From positions 1-7,909 of the forward strand of contig NZ_JAKIUR010000083.1 in the NCBI RefSeq assembly GCF_021647475.1: DNA of 7,909 nt, in the 5' to 3' direction. Below the pieces are notes generated by a model. It did not search any database and was not told the origin of the DNA. It saw only the letters and a program-made list of their open reading frames with translations. Shown here piece after piece: positions 1 to 6,044 of the stretch. The DNA is from Lutibacter sp. Lineage in GTDB: Bacteria; Bacteroidota; Bacteroidia; Flavobacteriales; Flavobacteriaceae. The position numbers and the translations under genes are program-made. The first letter of the stretch is position 1. Each line of letters starts with the position of its first letter.

Positions 1-117
1 ATAGCCTTGAACCTCCTGAAAAATGAACAAACTAAAAAACTGTCGGTTAAAAGCAAAAGACTCAAAGCGGCTTGGGATGAAGACTATTTATTAAGGATAT
101 TGAAAATAAAAGTGTGA
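1..117 (+). CDS. C-terminal end of an ISAs1-type (H-repeat) transposase, cut by the window edge
   Basis: Frame 1 is open from the first base to a TGA at 115-117 and gives the last 38 residues of a protein. It begins IALNLLKNEQ, continues with a basic stretch containing KRLKAAW, and ends with DEDYLLRIL plus a short lysine-rich tail. This order (ALNLL, then a basic K/R-rich segment, then W/D..YLL.IL) is what I know from the C-termini of ISAs1-family DDE transposases, but the catalytic acidic residues lie outside the window. Leucine is encoded by CTC, CTG and TTG as well as TTA, unlike the TTA-dominated genes downstream, which fits acquired DNA. Whether the missing 5' part is intact cannot be seen. 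The family call rests on recognition of a short tail, so it is moderate. Confidence 0.62.
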   Translation: MALNLLKNEQTKKLSVKSKRLKAAWDEDYLLRILKIKV

Positions 118-127
118 GTTTGCCCTG
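1..127 (+). mobile_element. Possible right end of an ISAs1-type insertion sequence
   Basis: The transposase stop codon at 115-117 is followed ten bases later by TTTGCCCTG (119-127). In this family the transposase usually ends close to the right terminal repeat, and my recollection is that the ends read CAGGG, so CCCTG at 123-127 would be a plausible outer boundary. The left end and the target duplication are outside the window, so the boundary is inferred, not demonstrated. Confidence 0.35.
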
Positions 128-132
128 GCAAG

Positions 133-165
133 CTCCTTTCAGTTAAAATTGAAAGGAGTTTTTTT
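133..165 (+). terminator. Rho-independent terminator after the transposase fragment
   Basis: CTCCTTTCA (133-141) and TGAAAGGAG (150-158) form a perfect 9-bp stem with an 8-base loop, followed at once by seven T residues (159-165). It would stop transcription coming from the transposase side before the gene at 197. If the insertion sequence ends near 127, this hairpin belongs to the original chromosome and would once have ended the gene that lay there. Confidence 0.85.
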
Positions 166-196
166 GTGTATTTTAGCATAAAAACAACTTAAAATT

Positions 197-703
197 ATGA
201 AGTATTTATTAATTTTATTTTTTAGTATAAACGGTATTTTAACTATGAATTCACAATCAAAAGACAATAAAGTTACTACGTACTATTTAATTAGACATGC
301 AGAAAAAAATAGAACCAACGCTAGTAATAAAGATCCAGAATTAACAAAAATAGGTTTACAAAGGGCTGAAAAATGGGCAAATACATTTAAGAATGTGAAA
401 TTTGATAAAGTGTATGCTACCAACTTTAAACGAGCAATACAAACGGCTAAACCTACTGCAATTGCTAATAACGTAACCATTGAGTTTTACAATCCTTTTA
501 ATTTATATGCTGAAGATTTTAAAAAGAATACAATAGGAAAAATGGTTTTAATTGTTGGTCATAGCAACACTACTCCATTTTTTGTAAATAAAATTTTAGA
601 AGAAAATAAATATCCTGAAATTGATGATGCTATCAATTCAAATTTATACATAGTTACGGTAACAAGAAATTCTAAAACTTCAGTTTTGTTAAGTTTTGAT
701 TAA
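197..703 (+). CDS. Exported histidine phosphatase superfamily protein (SixA / phosphoglycerate mutase-like fold)
   Basis: The protein has 168 residues. Residues 1-20 form a signal peptide (basic start, hydrophobic core, small residues before Gln20), so the enzyme probably acts in the periplasm. The core shows the superfamily signatures: RHAEK at 33-37 with the phosphate-accepting His34, ELT..G..QA-type spacing at 48-57, TNFKRAIQTA at 75-84 with a conserved Arg79, and VGHSNTTP at 120-127 with the second catalytic His122. These residues support hydrolysis of a phosphomonoester or phosphohistidine, but the substrate cannot be read from the sequence. It is short, like SixA, and lacks the large insert of true phosphoglycerate mutases. 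ATG at 197 is chosen because a start at Met17 (position 245) would lose the signal peptide. I see no clear Bacteroidota promoter box upstream. It is monocistronic between two terminators. Confidence 0.88.
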   Translation: MKYLLILFFSINGILTMNSQSKDNKVTTYYLIRHAEKNRTNASNKDPELTKIGLQRAEKWANTFKNVKFDKVYATNFKRAIQTAKPTAIANNVTIEFYNPFNLYAEDFKKNTIGKMVLIVGHSNTTPFFVNKILEENKYPEIDDAINSNLYIVTVTRNSKTSVLLSFD

Positions 704-704
704 C

Positions 705-732
705 AAAAAAACCACTAAAAAGTGGTTTTTTT
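705..732. terminator. Bidirectional rho-independent terminator between convergent genes
   Basis: ACCACT (711-716) pairs with AGTGGT (721-726) around an AAAA loop. The stem is extended by six A residues before (705-710) and six T residues after (727-732), so it can work on both strands. It starts two bases after the phosphatase stop and serves the barrel gene arriving from the right. A second small AT-only inverted repeat (740-746 with 751-757) sits next to the stop of the leftward gene and may add to pausing. Confidence 0.85.
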
Positions 733-756
733 GTATGGGAACTAATTTATATTAGT

Positions 757-1314
757 TTAGAATAAGTACTTCAATCCAAATGAAAGACCTGCTCCTAAAC
801 CTTCTTGAGTTTGAGAATCAAACATATTAAAACCAAAAGTTGTAGTTCCAACGGAACTACCTCCATCTGGATTAAATACGTTATATCCAAATCTTCCAAA
901 TTTAGCTTCAATAGTCCATTTTCCACCAATAAAATAATCAATTCCTGGTTCTATATTGAACCCATAAGCATTAAAATTTTCTCCAAAAAGTAATGGCACA
1001 TTTCCTTCAATAAAAAGGAAAAACTTATCAGAAACTCCAAAATATTTTCTTGCTAATGGTTTAACTATAAAAACATCTTGGCTAAGTGCATTAGTGTAAC
1101 CTAAAGCAGCTCCAATTGTAACATCTGCAGAAACAAATGTACCAACTGCAGGTAAAATAGTATAAACGGCAGCTGACCCTTCTGTTTTATTGTAACTTGC
1201 CGACATTAAGCCCCACCAAGCACCTTTAAATCCTTGATTTTCTACTTTTTCTTGCGAAAAGGTAATTTCTGAAAGTAATGAAATCATTACTAATGATAAT
1301 AATAGTTTTTTCAT
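757..1314 (-). CDS. Small outer-membrane beta-barrel protein
   Basis: The protein has 185 residues. Residues 1-20 are a typical signal peptide (MKKLLL start, hydrophobic core, cut after Phe-Ser before Gln21). The mature part is rich in Gly, Phe, Tyr and alternating hydrophobic residues. It has short strands separated by Gly/Asn/Asp turns and ends in KYLF, an aromatic C-terminus typical of outer-membrane barrels that are inserted by the BAM machinery. The size suits an eight-stranded barrel. No ligand or function can be assigned. A longer reading would begin with TTG at 1344, but that codon lies inside the -7 box at 1342-1349 and would place ten residues before the signal peptide, so ATG at 1314 is preferred. 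It is convergent with the phosphatase gene and divergent from smpB. Confidence 0.82.
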   Translation of the reverse strand: MKKLLLSLVMISLLSEITFSQEKVENQGFKGAWWGLMSASYNKTEGSAAVYTILPAVGTFVSADVTIGAALGYTNALSQDVFIVKPLARKYFGVSDKFFLFIEGNVPLLFGENFNAYGFNIEPGIDYFIGGKWTIEAKFGRFGYNVFNPDGGSSVGTTTFGFNMFDSQTQEGLGAGLSFGLKYLF

Positions 1315-1341
1315 AAATAGTATTTTAGTTAAAATATTGGG

Positions 1342-1349
1342 CAAACATA
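1342..1349 (-). promoter_or_regulatory. Bacteroidota -7 promoter box for the barrel gene
   Basis: Read on the minus strand, this is TATGTTTG, an exact match to TAnnTTTG. The expected transcription start falls around 1335-1338, leaving a leader of roughly 20 bases before ATG at 1314. No clear TTTG -33 box is seen at the usual distance, so the call rests on the -7 box alone. Confidence 0.5.
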
Positions 1350-1405
1350 ATCTGTAAATAGTAATAATTAGATGATATTTATCATTAAAAGATATTTTTA
1401 TCTTA

Positions 1406-1434
1406 TTTGTAAAAATAAATTTATAGTACCTTTG
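1406..1434 (+). promoter_or_regulatory. Bacteroidota sigma-A type promoter of smpB
   Basis: TTTG (1406-1409) and TACCTTTG (1427-1434) match the -33 TTTG and -7 TAnnTTTG consensus with a 17-base spacer, the best complete promoter in the window. The -7 box ends only five bases before the smpB ATG at 1440, so the transcript is expected to begin at or within a few bases of the start codon. It should drive the whole smpB - prenyltransferase - maf operon, as I see no other promoter before 3391. Confidence 0.7.
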
Positions 1435-1439
1435 TCATT

Positions 1440-1898
1440 ATGCAAAAGAAAATAAATATCAAAAATAAAAAAGCCAGATTTGAATATGAAATTCTGGATA
1501 AATATATCGCTGGAATTCAGCTGACAGGTACCGAAATAAAATCGATTAGAGAAAGTAAAGCCAGGATTACTGAAAGTTTCTGTGAGTTTAGCGAAAATGG
1601 TGAATTATTTGTAATTAATATGTTTATTGAGGAATATTTATATGGACATTCATACAACCATAAGCCAAAAAGTGAGCGTAAGTTATTATTAAATAAAAAT
1701 GAGCTTAAAAAATTACAAAAAGAAGTCCAAAATGTTGGTTTAACTATTGTTCCTCTTAAACTGTTTTTAACGGATAAAGGCTGGGCTAAATTAGAAATTG
1801 CTTTATGTAAAGGAAAGAAAAACTACGACAAAAGAGAAGCTATTAAAGATCGTGAAAACAAAATTAACCTTTCTCGATTAAAAAAGAATTTCAACTAG
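1440..1898 (+). CDS. smpB: SmpB, tmRNA-binding protein of trans-translation
   Basis: SmpB binds tmRNA (SsrA) and brings it to stalled ribosomes lacking a stop codon, so that the nascent chain is tagged for degradation. At 152 residues it is the normal length. Signatures run in order: KARFEY at 11-16, AGIQLTGTEIKSIR at 24-37, RKLLL at 80-84, VPLKLFLTDKGWAKLEIAL at 104-122, and GKKNYDKRE at 125-133, followed by a basic C-terminal tail (134-152) that in known SmpB proteins enters the mRNA channel. The ATG at 1440 agrees with the family's usual start (M-Q-K followed by KKARFEYE) and lies just five bases after the -7 box, implying a leaderless or nearly leaderless message. The stop is five bases before the prenyltransferase start, so the two are almost certainly co-transcribed. 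Confidence 0.97.
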   Translation: MQKKINIKNKKARFEYEILDKYIAGIQLTGTEIKSIRESKARITESFCEFSENGELFVINMFIEEYLYGHSYNHKPKSERKLLLNKNELKKLQKEVQNVGLTIVPLKLFLTDKGWAKLEIALCKGKKNYDKREAIKDRENKINLSRLKKNFN

Positions 1899-1903
1899 TA
1901 AAT

Positions 1904-2815
1904 ATGAATTTAGCAACTTTTTTTAGGTTAATTCGTTGGAGAAATTTGCTGCTAATAACTTATGTGTTTTTCTTAATTAAATTTTTATTATTTCCTAGTT
2001 TAAATACGGTTACCAAATTAAATATTCTTCAATTTTTAGAATTATGGCTATCTATTGTATTAATAACCGCTACAGGTTACATTATTAATGATATTTATGA
2101 TATAAATACTGACAAAATAAATAAACCAAATGCTATTATTATAGGTAAATATTTATCCGTTAGTAATGCTAAAAAGTGGTATATTGGAATAAATCTAGCT
2201 GGAATTTTAACAGGACTTATTTTTTCATTAAGTGTAAATAACCCTTTAATTGTTTTTATTTTTGCAGGAACTTCACTCCTATTATATTGGTATGCAAAAC
2301 ACTTAAAATCAAAACCATTTATTGGTAATTTTTTAGTCGCTTTTTTAATTGCTTTTAGTATAATTTTATTAGCTATTTTAGATATTAATTATCAAGTAAA
2401 AAGTCTAAATCAAATTGATACCATTATAATTATTTACACCCTTTCAATATTTTCATTTTTCATTAATTTATCTAGAGAACTAGTTAAAGATATAGAAGAT
2501 ATAAAAGGTGATTATGCATTAAAGATGAAAACCTTACCAATTGTATTTGGAATTAATAGAATTTTAAAATTAAGTGCAATTTTGACTCTAATTCCTGTTT
2601 TTATACTCTTACTTATCATATTAAATTTAGATGTTTATTATATTTTTTTAACAAGTTATTTAACAGTAACTTGCCTTGTTCCATTAATTTATGTTTCATT
2701 TAAATTATGGAAATTAAAGTCTTATAAAAAAATCTATAATCTAAGTTTACTTCTAAAAATAATAATGTTTTTAGGAATTAATTCTATTTTAATAATTTCA
2801 CTAATAAAGAAATAA
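1904..2815 (+). CDS. UbiA-family membrane prenyltransferase (annotated in related bacteria as geranylgeranylglycerol-phosphate geranylgeranyltransferase-like)
   Basis: This 303-residue protein is a polytopic membrane protein with about eight or nine hydrophobic segments (roughly 15-33, 46-62, 94-112, 115-131, 140-160, 172-190, 220-240, 243-265, 280-300). It carries both Asp-rich motifs that hold Mg2+-prenyl diphosphate in UbiA enzymes. The first is NDIYDINTDKINKPN at 62-76 (Asp63, Asp66, Asp70). The second is DIEDIKGD at 196-203 (Asp196, Asp199, Asp203), followed by the usual K..TLPI. It should transfer an isoprenoid chain to an acceptor in the inner membrane. The acceptor is not evident: Bacteroidota members of this branch are commonly named after the archaeal ether-lipid enzyme, but that name is by similarity only. 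The stop codon overlaps the maf start by one base (TAATG), indicating translational coupling. Confidence 0.88.
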   Translation: MNLATFFRLIRWRNLLLITYVFFLIKFLLFPSLNTVTKLNILQFLELWLSIVLITATGYIINDIYDINTDKINKPNAIIIGKYLSVSNAKKWYIGINLAGILTGLIFSLSVNNPLIVFIFAGTSLLLYWYAKHLKSKPFIGNFLVAFLIAFSIILLAILDINYQVKSLNQIDTIIIIYTLSIFSFFINLSRELVKDIEDIKGDYALKMKTLPIVFGINRILKLSAILTLIPVFILLLIILNLDVYYIFLTSYLTVTCLVPLIYVSFKLWKLKSYKKIYNLSLLLKIIMFLGINSILIISLIKK

Positions 2816-3396
2816 TGTTAGCCAATAAATTTAAAAATTATAATATCATACTTGCTTCTTCTTCACCTAGAAGACAAGAAATATTTAGAGAATTGAATAT
2901 TCCTTTTACGGTTGAAGTAAAACATATAAATGAGCATTATCCATCTGAATTGAAAAGAGTAGAAATAACAGATTTTTTGGCTAAATTAAAAGCTCAACCT
3001 TTTGATAATCAATTGACAAAAAATAAAATTATTATTGCCGCAGATACTATTGTTTGGTTGGAAAACGCTTCATTAGAAAAACCAAAAAACACCGAAGAAG
3101 CCGTTAAAATGTTGAAATTATTATCTAGTAAAATGCACGAAGTAATAACATCAGTTTGTATTAAAACTAGTAATATTGAAAAGGTATTTTCATCTGTAAC
3201 TAAAGTTTATTTTAAAACTTTAACTAATGATGAAATAAATTATTATGTAAAAAAATACCAACCGCTTGATAAAGCAGGTGCTTACGGAATTCAGGAATGG
3301 ATTGGATTTATTGGTGTAACCAAATTAGAAGGTAGTTATTTTAATGTAATGGGTTTGCCTATTGATAAACTTTATGAAGAATTAATTAAATTGTAG
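2815..3396 (+). CDS. maf: Maf family nucleoside triphosphate pyrophosphatase (YhdE-like, dTTP/UTP type)
   Basis: Maf proteins hydrolyse NTPs to NMP and pyrophosphate, cleaning the pool of certain or modified nucleotides, and have been linked to septum formation. This 193-residue protein has the normal length. It shows ILASSSPRR at 12-20 (phosphate binding), AADTIVW at 75-81 with the catalytic Asp77, KPKNTEEAVKMLKLLS at 89-104 with the following HEVITSV, and DKAGAYGIQ at 152-160 near the C-terminal signature LEGSYFNVMGLP. The GAYGIQ form with Gln160 is that of the YhdE (dTTP/UTP) branch rather than the YceF (7-methyl-GTP) branch. It is the last gene of the smpB operon. No hairpin terminator follows, so some read-through into the transketolase gene 51 bases downstream is possible. 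Confidence 0.94.
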   Translation: MLANKFKNYNIILASSSPRRQEIFRELNIPFTVEVKHINEHYPSELKRVEITDFLAKLKAQPFDNQLTKNKIIIAADTIVWLENASLEKPKNTEEAVKMLKLLSSKMHEVITSVCIKTSNIEKVFSSVTKVYFKTLTNDEINYYVKKYQPLDKAGAYGIQEWIGFIGVTKLEGSYFNVMGLPIDKLYEELIKL

Positions 3397-3424
3397 TTTC
3401 TTAGTATTAAATAGCTTAATTTTG
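3391..3424 (+). promoter_or_regulatory. Probable promoter of the transketolase half-gene
   Basis: TAATTTTG (3417-3424) is an exact TAnnTTTG -7 box. The only -33 candidate is TTG at 3391-3393, overlapping the end of maf, with a long 23-base spacer. The leader to ATG at 3448 would be about 17-20 bases. Confidence 0.5.
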
Positions 3425-3447
3425 ACCGATTTTTAATAAATATATAC

Positions 3448-4401
3448 ATGAAAAAATATACGTTTACCGAGAAAAAAGATACTCGCTCTGGATTTGGAGC
3501 TGGATTAGCAGAATTAGGAGATTCCAATAAAAATGTTGTAGCACTTTGTGCAGATTTGGTGGGTTCCTTAAAAATGGAAAAATTTATTGAAAATCATCCT
3601 GATCGTTTTTTTCAAATTGGTATTGCAGAAGCAAATATGATGGGAATTGCAGCAGGATTAACCATTGGAGGGAAAATTCCTTTTACTGGTACTTTCGCTA
3701 ACTTTTCAACAGGAAGAGTGTACGATCAAATCCGTCAGTCGATTGCTTATTCAAATAAAAATGTAAAAATATGTGCTTCTCACGCAGGTTTAACATTAGG
3801 TGAAGATGGTGCAACACACCAAATATTAGAAGATATTGGCTTAATGAAAATGTTGCCAGGAATGACAGTAATTAACACCTGTGATTATAACCAAACCAAA
3901 GCTGCAACAATAGCTATTGCCGACTATGTTGGTCCAGTTTATTTACGTTTTGGAAGGCCTAAAGTTCCTGTTTTTATGCCTGAAAATGAAAAGTTTGAAA
4001 TAGGAAAAGCCATTCAATTAACTGAAGGAAAAGATGTTACAATAGTTGCAACTGGACATTTAGTTTGGGAAGCTTTACAAGCATCAGAAGAGCTTGAAAA
4101 ATTAGGAATAAGTGCAGAAGTTATTAATATTCATACTATTAAACCATTAGATAAAAATGCTATTTTAAAATCTGTAGCTAAAACAGGTTGTATGGTTACC
4201 GCAGAAGAACACAATAAATTAGGTGGTTTAGGTGAAAGTATTGCAAGAATTTTAGTAGAAGAAAATCCTGTGCCCCAAGAATTTGTTGCTGTAAATGATA
4301 GTTTTGGAGAATCTGGAACTCCAGAACAATTAATGGAAAAATATGGGTTAAATGATAAAGCAATAGTTAAGGCAGTTACTAAAGTAATTTTAAGAAAATA
4401 A
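3448..4401 (+). CDS. Transketolase, C-terminal subunit of a split enzyme
   Basis: Transketolase moves two-carbon units between sugar phosphates in the pentose phosphate pathway, using thiamine diphosphate. This 317-residue protein contains only the pyrimidine-binding domain (about 1-170) and the C-terminal domain (about 190-317). The diphosphate-binding N-terminal half is absent, as in the split transketolases of many bacteria. IGIAEANMMGIAAGL at 57-71 holds Glu61, the residue that activates the cofactor. SHAGLTLGEDGATHQ at 111-125 contains the sugar-binding His positions. VTIVATGHLVWEAL at 197-210 and TAEEHNKLGGLGESIA at 251-266 mark the C-terminal domain. The protein begins MKKYTFTEKKDTRSGFG, normal for this form. 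The partner subunit gene often lies directly upstream, but here the neighbour is maf, so the N-terminal half must be encoded elsewhere. A DXS or pyruvate dehydrogenase E1-beta subunit is less likely. Confidence 0.92.
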   Translation: MKKYTFTEKKDTRSGFGAGLAELGDSNKNVVALCADLVGSLKMEKFIENHPDRFFQIGIAEANMMGIAAGLTIGGKIPFTGTFANFSTGRVYDQIRQSIAYSNKNVKICASHAGLTLGEDGATHQILEDIGLMKMLPGMTVINTCDYNQTKAATIAIADYVGPVYLRFGRPKVPVFMPENEKFEIGKAIQLTEGKDVTIVATGHLVWEALQASEELEKLGISAEVINIHTIKPLDKNAILKSVAKTGCMVTAEEHNKLGGLGESIARILVEENPVPQEFVAVNDSFGESGTPEQLMEKYGLNDKAIVKAVTKVILRK

Positions 4402-4449
4402 AACTACAACAATTCCGTTTATAAAGGTATAATCAAAAATTATAAATTT

Positions 4450-5067
4450 ATGAAAAAAAGAATTGTATTATTTTCAATCGTATTTTTAGTGACATTTTTT
4501 ATCTCAAACGCCCAAAGTGGTTTTGGTATTAAAGCTGGTTTAGGCTATAATTCAAATGGGGAATTTTCCGAAATTATTAGTGATACTCAAACTATAATTA
4601 ATAATAAAGGAGCTGGAAAATCTAGTTTTAATATTGGTTTTTACGGCAAACTAGATCTTGGAATGATTTATATCAGACCAGAGTTAGTTTATACAAAAAC
4701 AACTAGTGAATACCAATTGAATTCACAATCAACCGATTATAAACTTTCAAAATTAGATCTTCCTGTTTTAGTTGGTTTTAAAGTTATTGGACCGTTAAAC
4801 GTATTTGCAGGACCTGCTTTTCAATATGTTTTAGATAACAATTTTAAAGGTTTAAAATATGAAAGTATTAAAAACAATTTTACTGTTGGATTAAATATTG
4901 GTGCATCTATTGAGCTTGGTAAATTAGGACTTGATGTTAGATATGAAAGAGGTTTAAGTAAAAATGAAGCTAATTGGACTAATGCGGGTAATATATTTAC
5001 GCTAGATTCAAGACCTGATCAAATTATTTTTAATCTATCTTATAGATTATCAAATAAGAAACAATAA
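4450..5067 (+). CDS. Outer-membrane beta-barrel protein (PorT / porin-family type)
   Basis: The protein has 205 residues. Residues 1-21 form a signal peptide (MKKR, hydrophobic core, SNA before Gln22). The mature part starts GFGIKAGLGYN, a hallmark of Bacteroidota OMP_b-brl-type barrels (G.KAGLN/GYN), and continues with alternating strands such as FGMI-like IYIRPELVYT at about 73-82, LDLPVLVGFKVIGPLNVFAGPAF at about 102-124 and LGLDVRYERGLS at about 159-170. It ends with IIFNLSYRLSNKKQ. The central LPVL..FK...LNVFAGP pattern is very typical of this family. It should reside in the outer membrane with eight strands; cargo or function is unknown. It lies 48 bases after the transketolase gene with no clear TAnnTTTG box between, so it may be co-transcribed with it, and it ends at a strong terminator. 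Confidence 0.85.
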   Translation: MKKRIVLFSIVFLVTFFISNAQSGFGIKAGLGYNSNGEFSEIISDTQTIINNKGAGKSSFNIGFYGKLDLGMIYIRPELVYTKTTSEYQLNSQSTDYKLSKLDLPVLVGFKVIGPLNVFAGPAFQYVLDNNFKGLKYESIKNNFTVGLNIGASIELGKLGLDVRYERGLSKNEANWTNAGNIFTLDSRPDQIIFNLSYRLSNKKQ

Positions 5068-5084
5068 AAATAGTTATATTTCAT

Positions 5085-5123
5085 AAAAAAGCCGTTCAAT
5101 TAACTACTGAACGGCTTTTTTTT
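5085..5123. terminator. Strong bidirectional rho-independent terminator
   Basis: GCCGTTCA (5091-5098) pairs perfectly with TGAACGGC (5108-5115) around a nine-base loop. Six A residues precede it (5085-5090) and eight T residues follow it (5116-5123), so it can end transcription of the rightward barrel gene and of the leftward FKBP gene. Confidence 0.92.
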
Positions 5124-5137
5124 CTTTTAATATTTTT

Positions 5138-5965
5138 TTAACTATCTGCGTCTAAATAATCAGGTATACCATCTTGATCAGTATCGTCATTCATGGGATT
5201 TCCATCACCATTTGCATCTTCATTTTTGGTTAAAATTCCATCATTATCATCATCCACATCTAAATAATTAGCAATACCATCACCATCAGTATCATCATTT
5301 TTAACATTTCCATCGTGATCAATGTCTTCATCCTTTGATAAAACAGTATCATTGTCATCATCTGATTGGTTAACATCTTGTAAAGTTATTTGAAATATTA
5401 ACGGAGAATTTTTTGGTATAACAGCTTGAATAATATTTCCATAAGCCAAACCTGAAGGAATAAATAATATACCTTTTCCATAATTTTCATAATAGAAAGA
5501 TTCATCAGGATTTATAACTTTAGTACCTCCTTTAAAATTAGTAAATCCATAACTCCAACCATCAATAACTTGAGTTAATGAAAGCCATGTAATTCGGCTT
5601 CTTGAATCAAAAACAGTGCTATCTAATAACATACCTGTATAAGTGACTAATACAGAGTCGGCTCTTGTTGGAGCAGCACCAACACCTTCAACTTCTTTTA
5701 AATAATATAATTTATAAGCAATATCGTTTTTTGTAATGTTTTGTACCTCAACGTTATCCATCAACGGAGTTTCACCATTAGTAATGGTCCAAATTCCACC
5801 ATCAGTATCATTTAAATAATGCGTTTGTAAATATTCAATAAGAGTAGCATCATCATCAATAGATTGCTGTGCTGCATCAAAAGTTGAAGTATTATTATCT
5901 TTTTTATTACAAGCAAAAAGAAGCGTTCCAACTGTAATAACTATTAGTAAGTTTTTGATATTCAT
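5138..5965 (-). CDS. FKBP-type peptidyl-prolyl isomerase lipoprotein with C-terminal Asp-rich (TSP3-like) repeats
   Basis: This 275-residue protein starts with a lipoprotein signal whose lipobox is LFAC with Cys19; the mature N-terminus is Cys-Asn-Lys-Lys-Asp. A linker (20-100) precedes an FKBP domain at about 103-197. The domain contains VLVTYTGMLLDSTVFDSR (Tyr109, Phe119, Asp120), VIDGW at 133-137 with the pocket Trp137, FIPSGLAYG at 168-176, and SPLIFQITLQDV at 187-198. These are the standard FK506-pocket residues, so the fold catalyst is probably active. Residues 202-273 are two 36-residue Asp/Asn/Gly repeats of the calcium-binding thrombospondin type 3 kind. It should be anchored in the envelope, probably the outer membrane, and assist folding of exported proteins. 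The KKD after the Cys only partly resembles the Bacteroidota surface-export signal, so exposure outside the cell is uncertain. Its tail faces the terminator at 5085-5123. Confidence 0.9.
   Translation of the reverse strand: MNIKNLLIVITVGTLLFACNKKDNNTSTFDAAQQSIDDDATLIEYLQTHYLNDTDGGIWTITNGETPLMDNVEVQNITKNDIAYKLYYLKEVEGVGAAPTRADSVLVTYTGMLLDSTVFDSRSRITWLSLTQVIDGWSYGFTNFKGGTKVINPDESFYYENYGKGILFIPSGLAYGNIIQAVIPKNSPLIFQITLQDVNQSDDDNDTVLSKDEDIDHDGNVKNDDTDGDGIANYLDVDDDNDGILTKNEDANGDGNPMNDDTDQDGIPDYLDADS
5147..5362 (-). repeat. Two tandem 108-bp repeats encoding Asp-rich calcium-type motifs
   Basis: Copy 1 is 5255-5362 (residues 202-237) and copy 2 is 5147-5254 (residues 238-273) of the FKBP lipoprotein. 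Each encodes the same plan: DDDND, then LxK(D/N)ED, then DGN, then NDDTDxDGI and YLD. The copies are clearly homologous but diverged at codon level, so this is an old in-frame duplication rather than a recent slippage event. Confidence 0.85.
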
Positions 5966-5986
5966 TCATTCTAATTTTTAGAGGTC

Positions 5987-6017
5987 GCAAGATACTATTT
6001 TCCTATCTTTGACGAAA
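5987..6017 (-). promoter_or_regulatory. Weak candidate promoter for the FKBP lipoprotein
   Basis: On the minus strand, TTTC (6017-6014) and TATCTTGC (5994-5987) resemble the -33 TTTG and -7 TAnnTTTG boxes with a 19-base spacer, each imperfectly. The leader to the ATG at 5965 would be under 20 bases. The opposing -7 box at 6004-6011 sits inside this spacer. Confidence 0.3.
6004..6011 (+). promoter_or_regulatory. Bacteroidota -7 box for the S4 - SDR - methyltransferase operon
   Basis: TATCTTTG is an exact TAnnTTTG match. A TTTT at 5976-5979 could stand for the -33 box, but its 24-base spacer is long. The leader would be about 25-30 bases before ATG at 6045, with no Shine-Dalgarno sequence. Confidence 0.5.
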
Positions 6018-6044
6018 GGTAAAAGTAAAATTTAACTTTATTAT

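Noticed and set aside
283..480. 65-residue minus-strand reading frame inside the phosphatase gene
   Set aside because: It lies wholly antisense to a well-supported gene with conserved catalytic motifs, has no recognisable domain and no promoter box.
740..757. AT-only inverted repeat AACTAAT...ATTAGTT beside the barrel gene stop
   Set aside because: The 7-bp stem has a single G-C pair and would be weak, and it lies next to a much better terminator. It is not listed as a separate functional site.
805..993. 62-residue plus-strand reading frame antisense to the barrel gene
   Set aside because: It is a shadow of the barrel gene, of low complexity and Ser/Ile/Lys-rich, with no family features.
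1315..1344. Longer N-terminus for the leftward barrel gene, starting at TTG 1344
   Set aside because: The start would be a rare TTG lying inside the -7 box, so it would not be in the transcript, and it would add ten residues ahead of an otherwise perfect signal peptide.
4402..4449. Possible separate promoter (TATAAT-like) before the second barrel gene
   Set aside because: There is no TAnnTTTG box, and TATAAT-like strings are expected by chance in such AT-rich DNA and are not the Bacteroidota consensus.
246..4732. Identical 15-base string TGAATTCACAATCAA at 246-260 and 4718-4732
   Set aside because: Both copies encode ordinary Asn-Ser-Gln-Ser in unrelated proteins, with no extension of similarity on either side. 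In AT-rich coding DNA this is best taken as chance.
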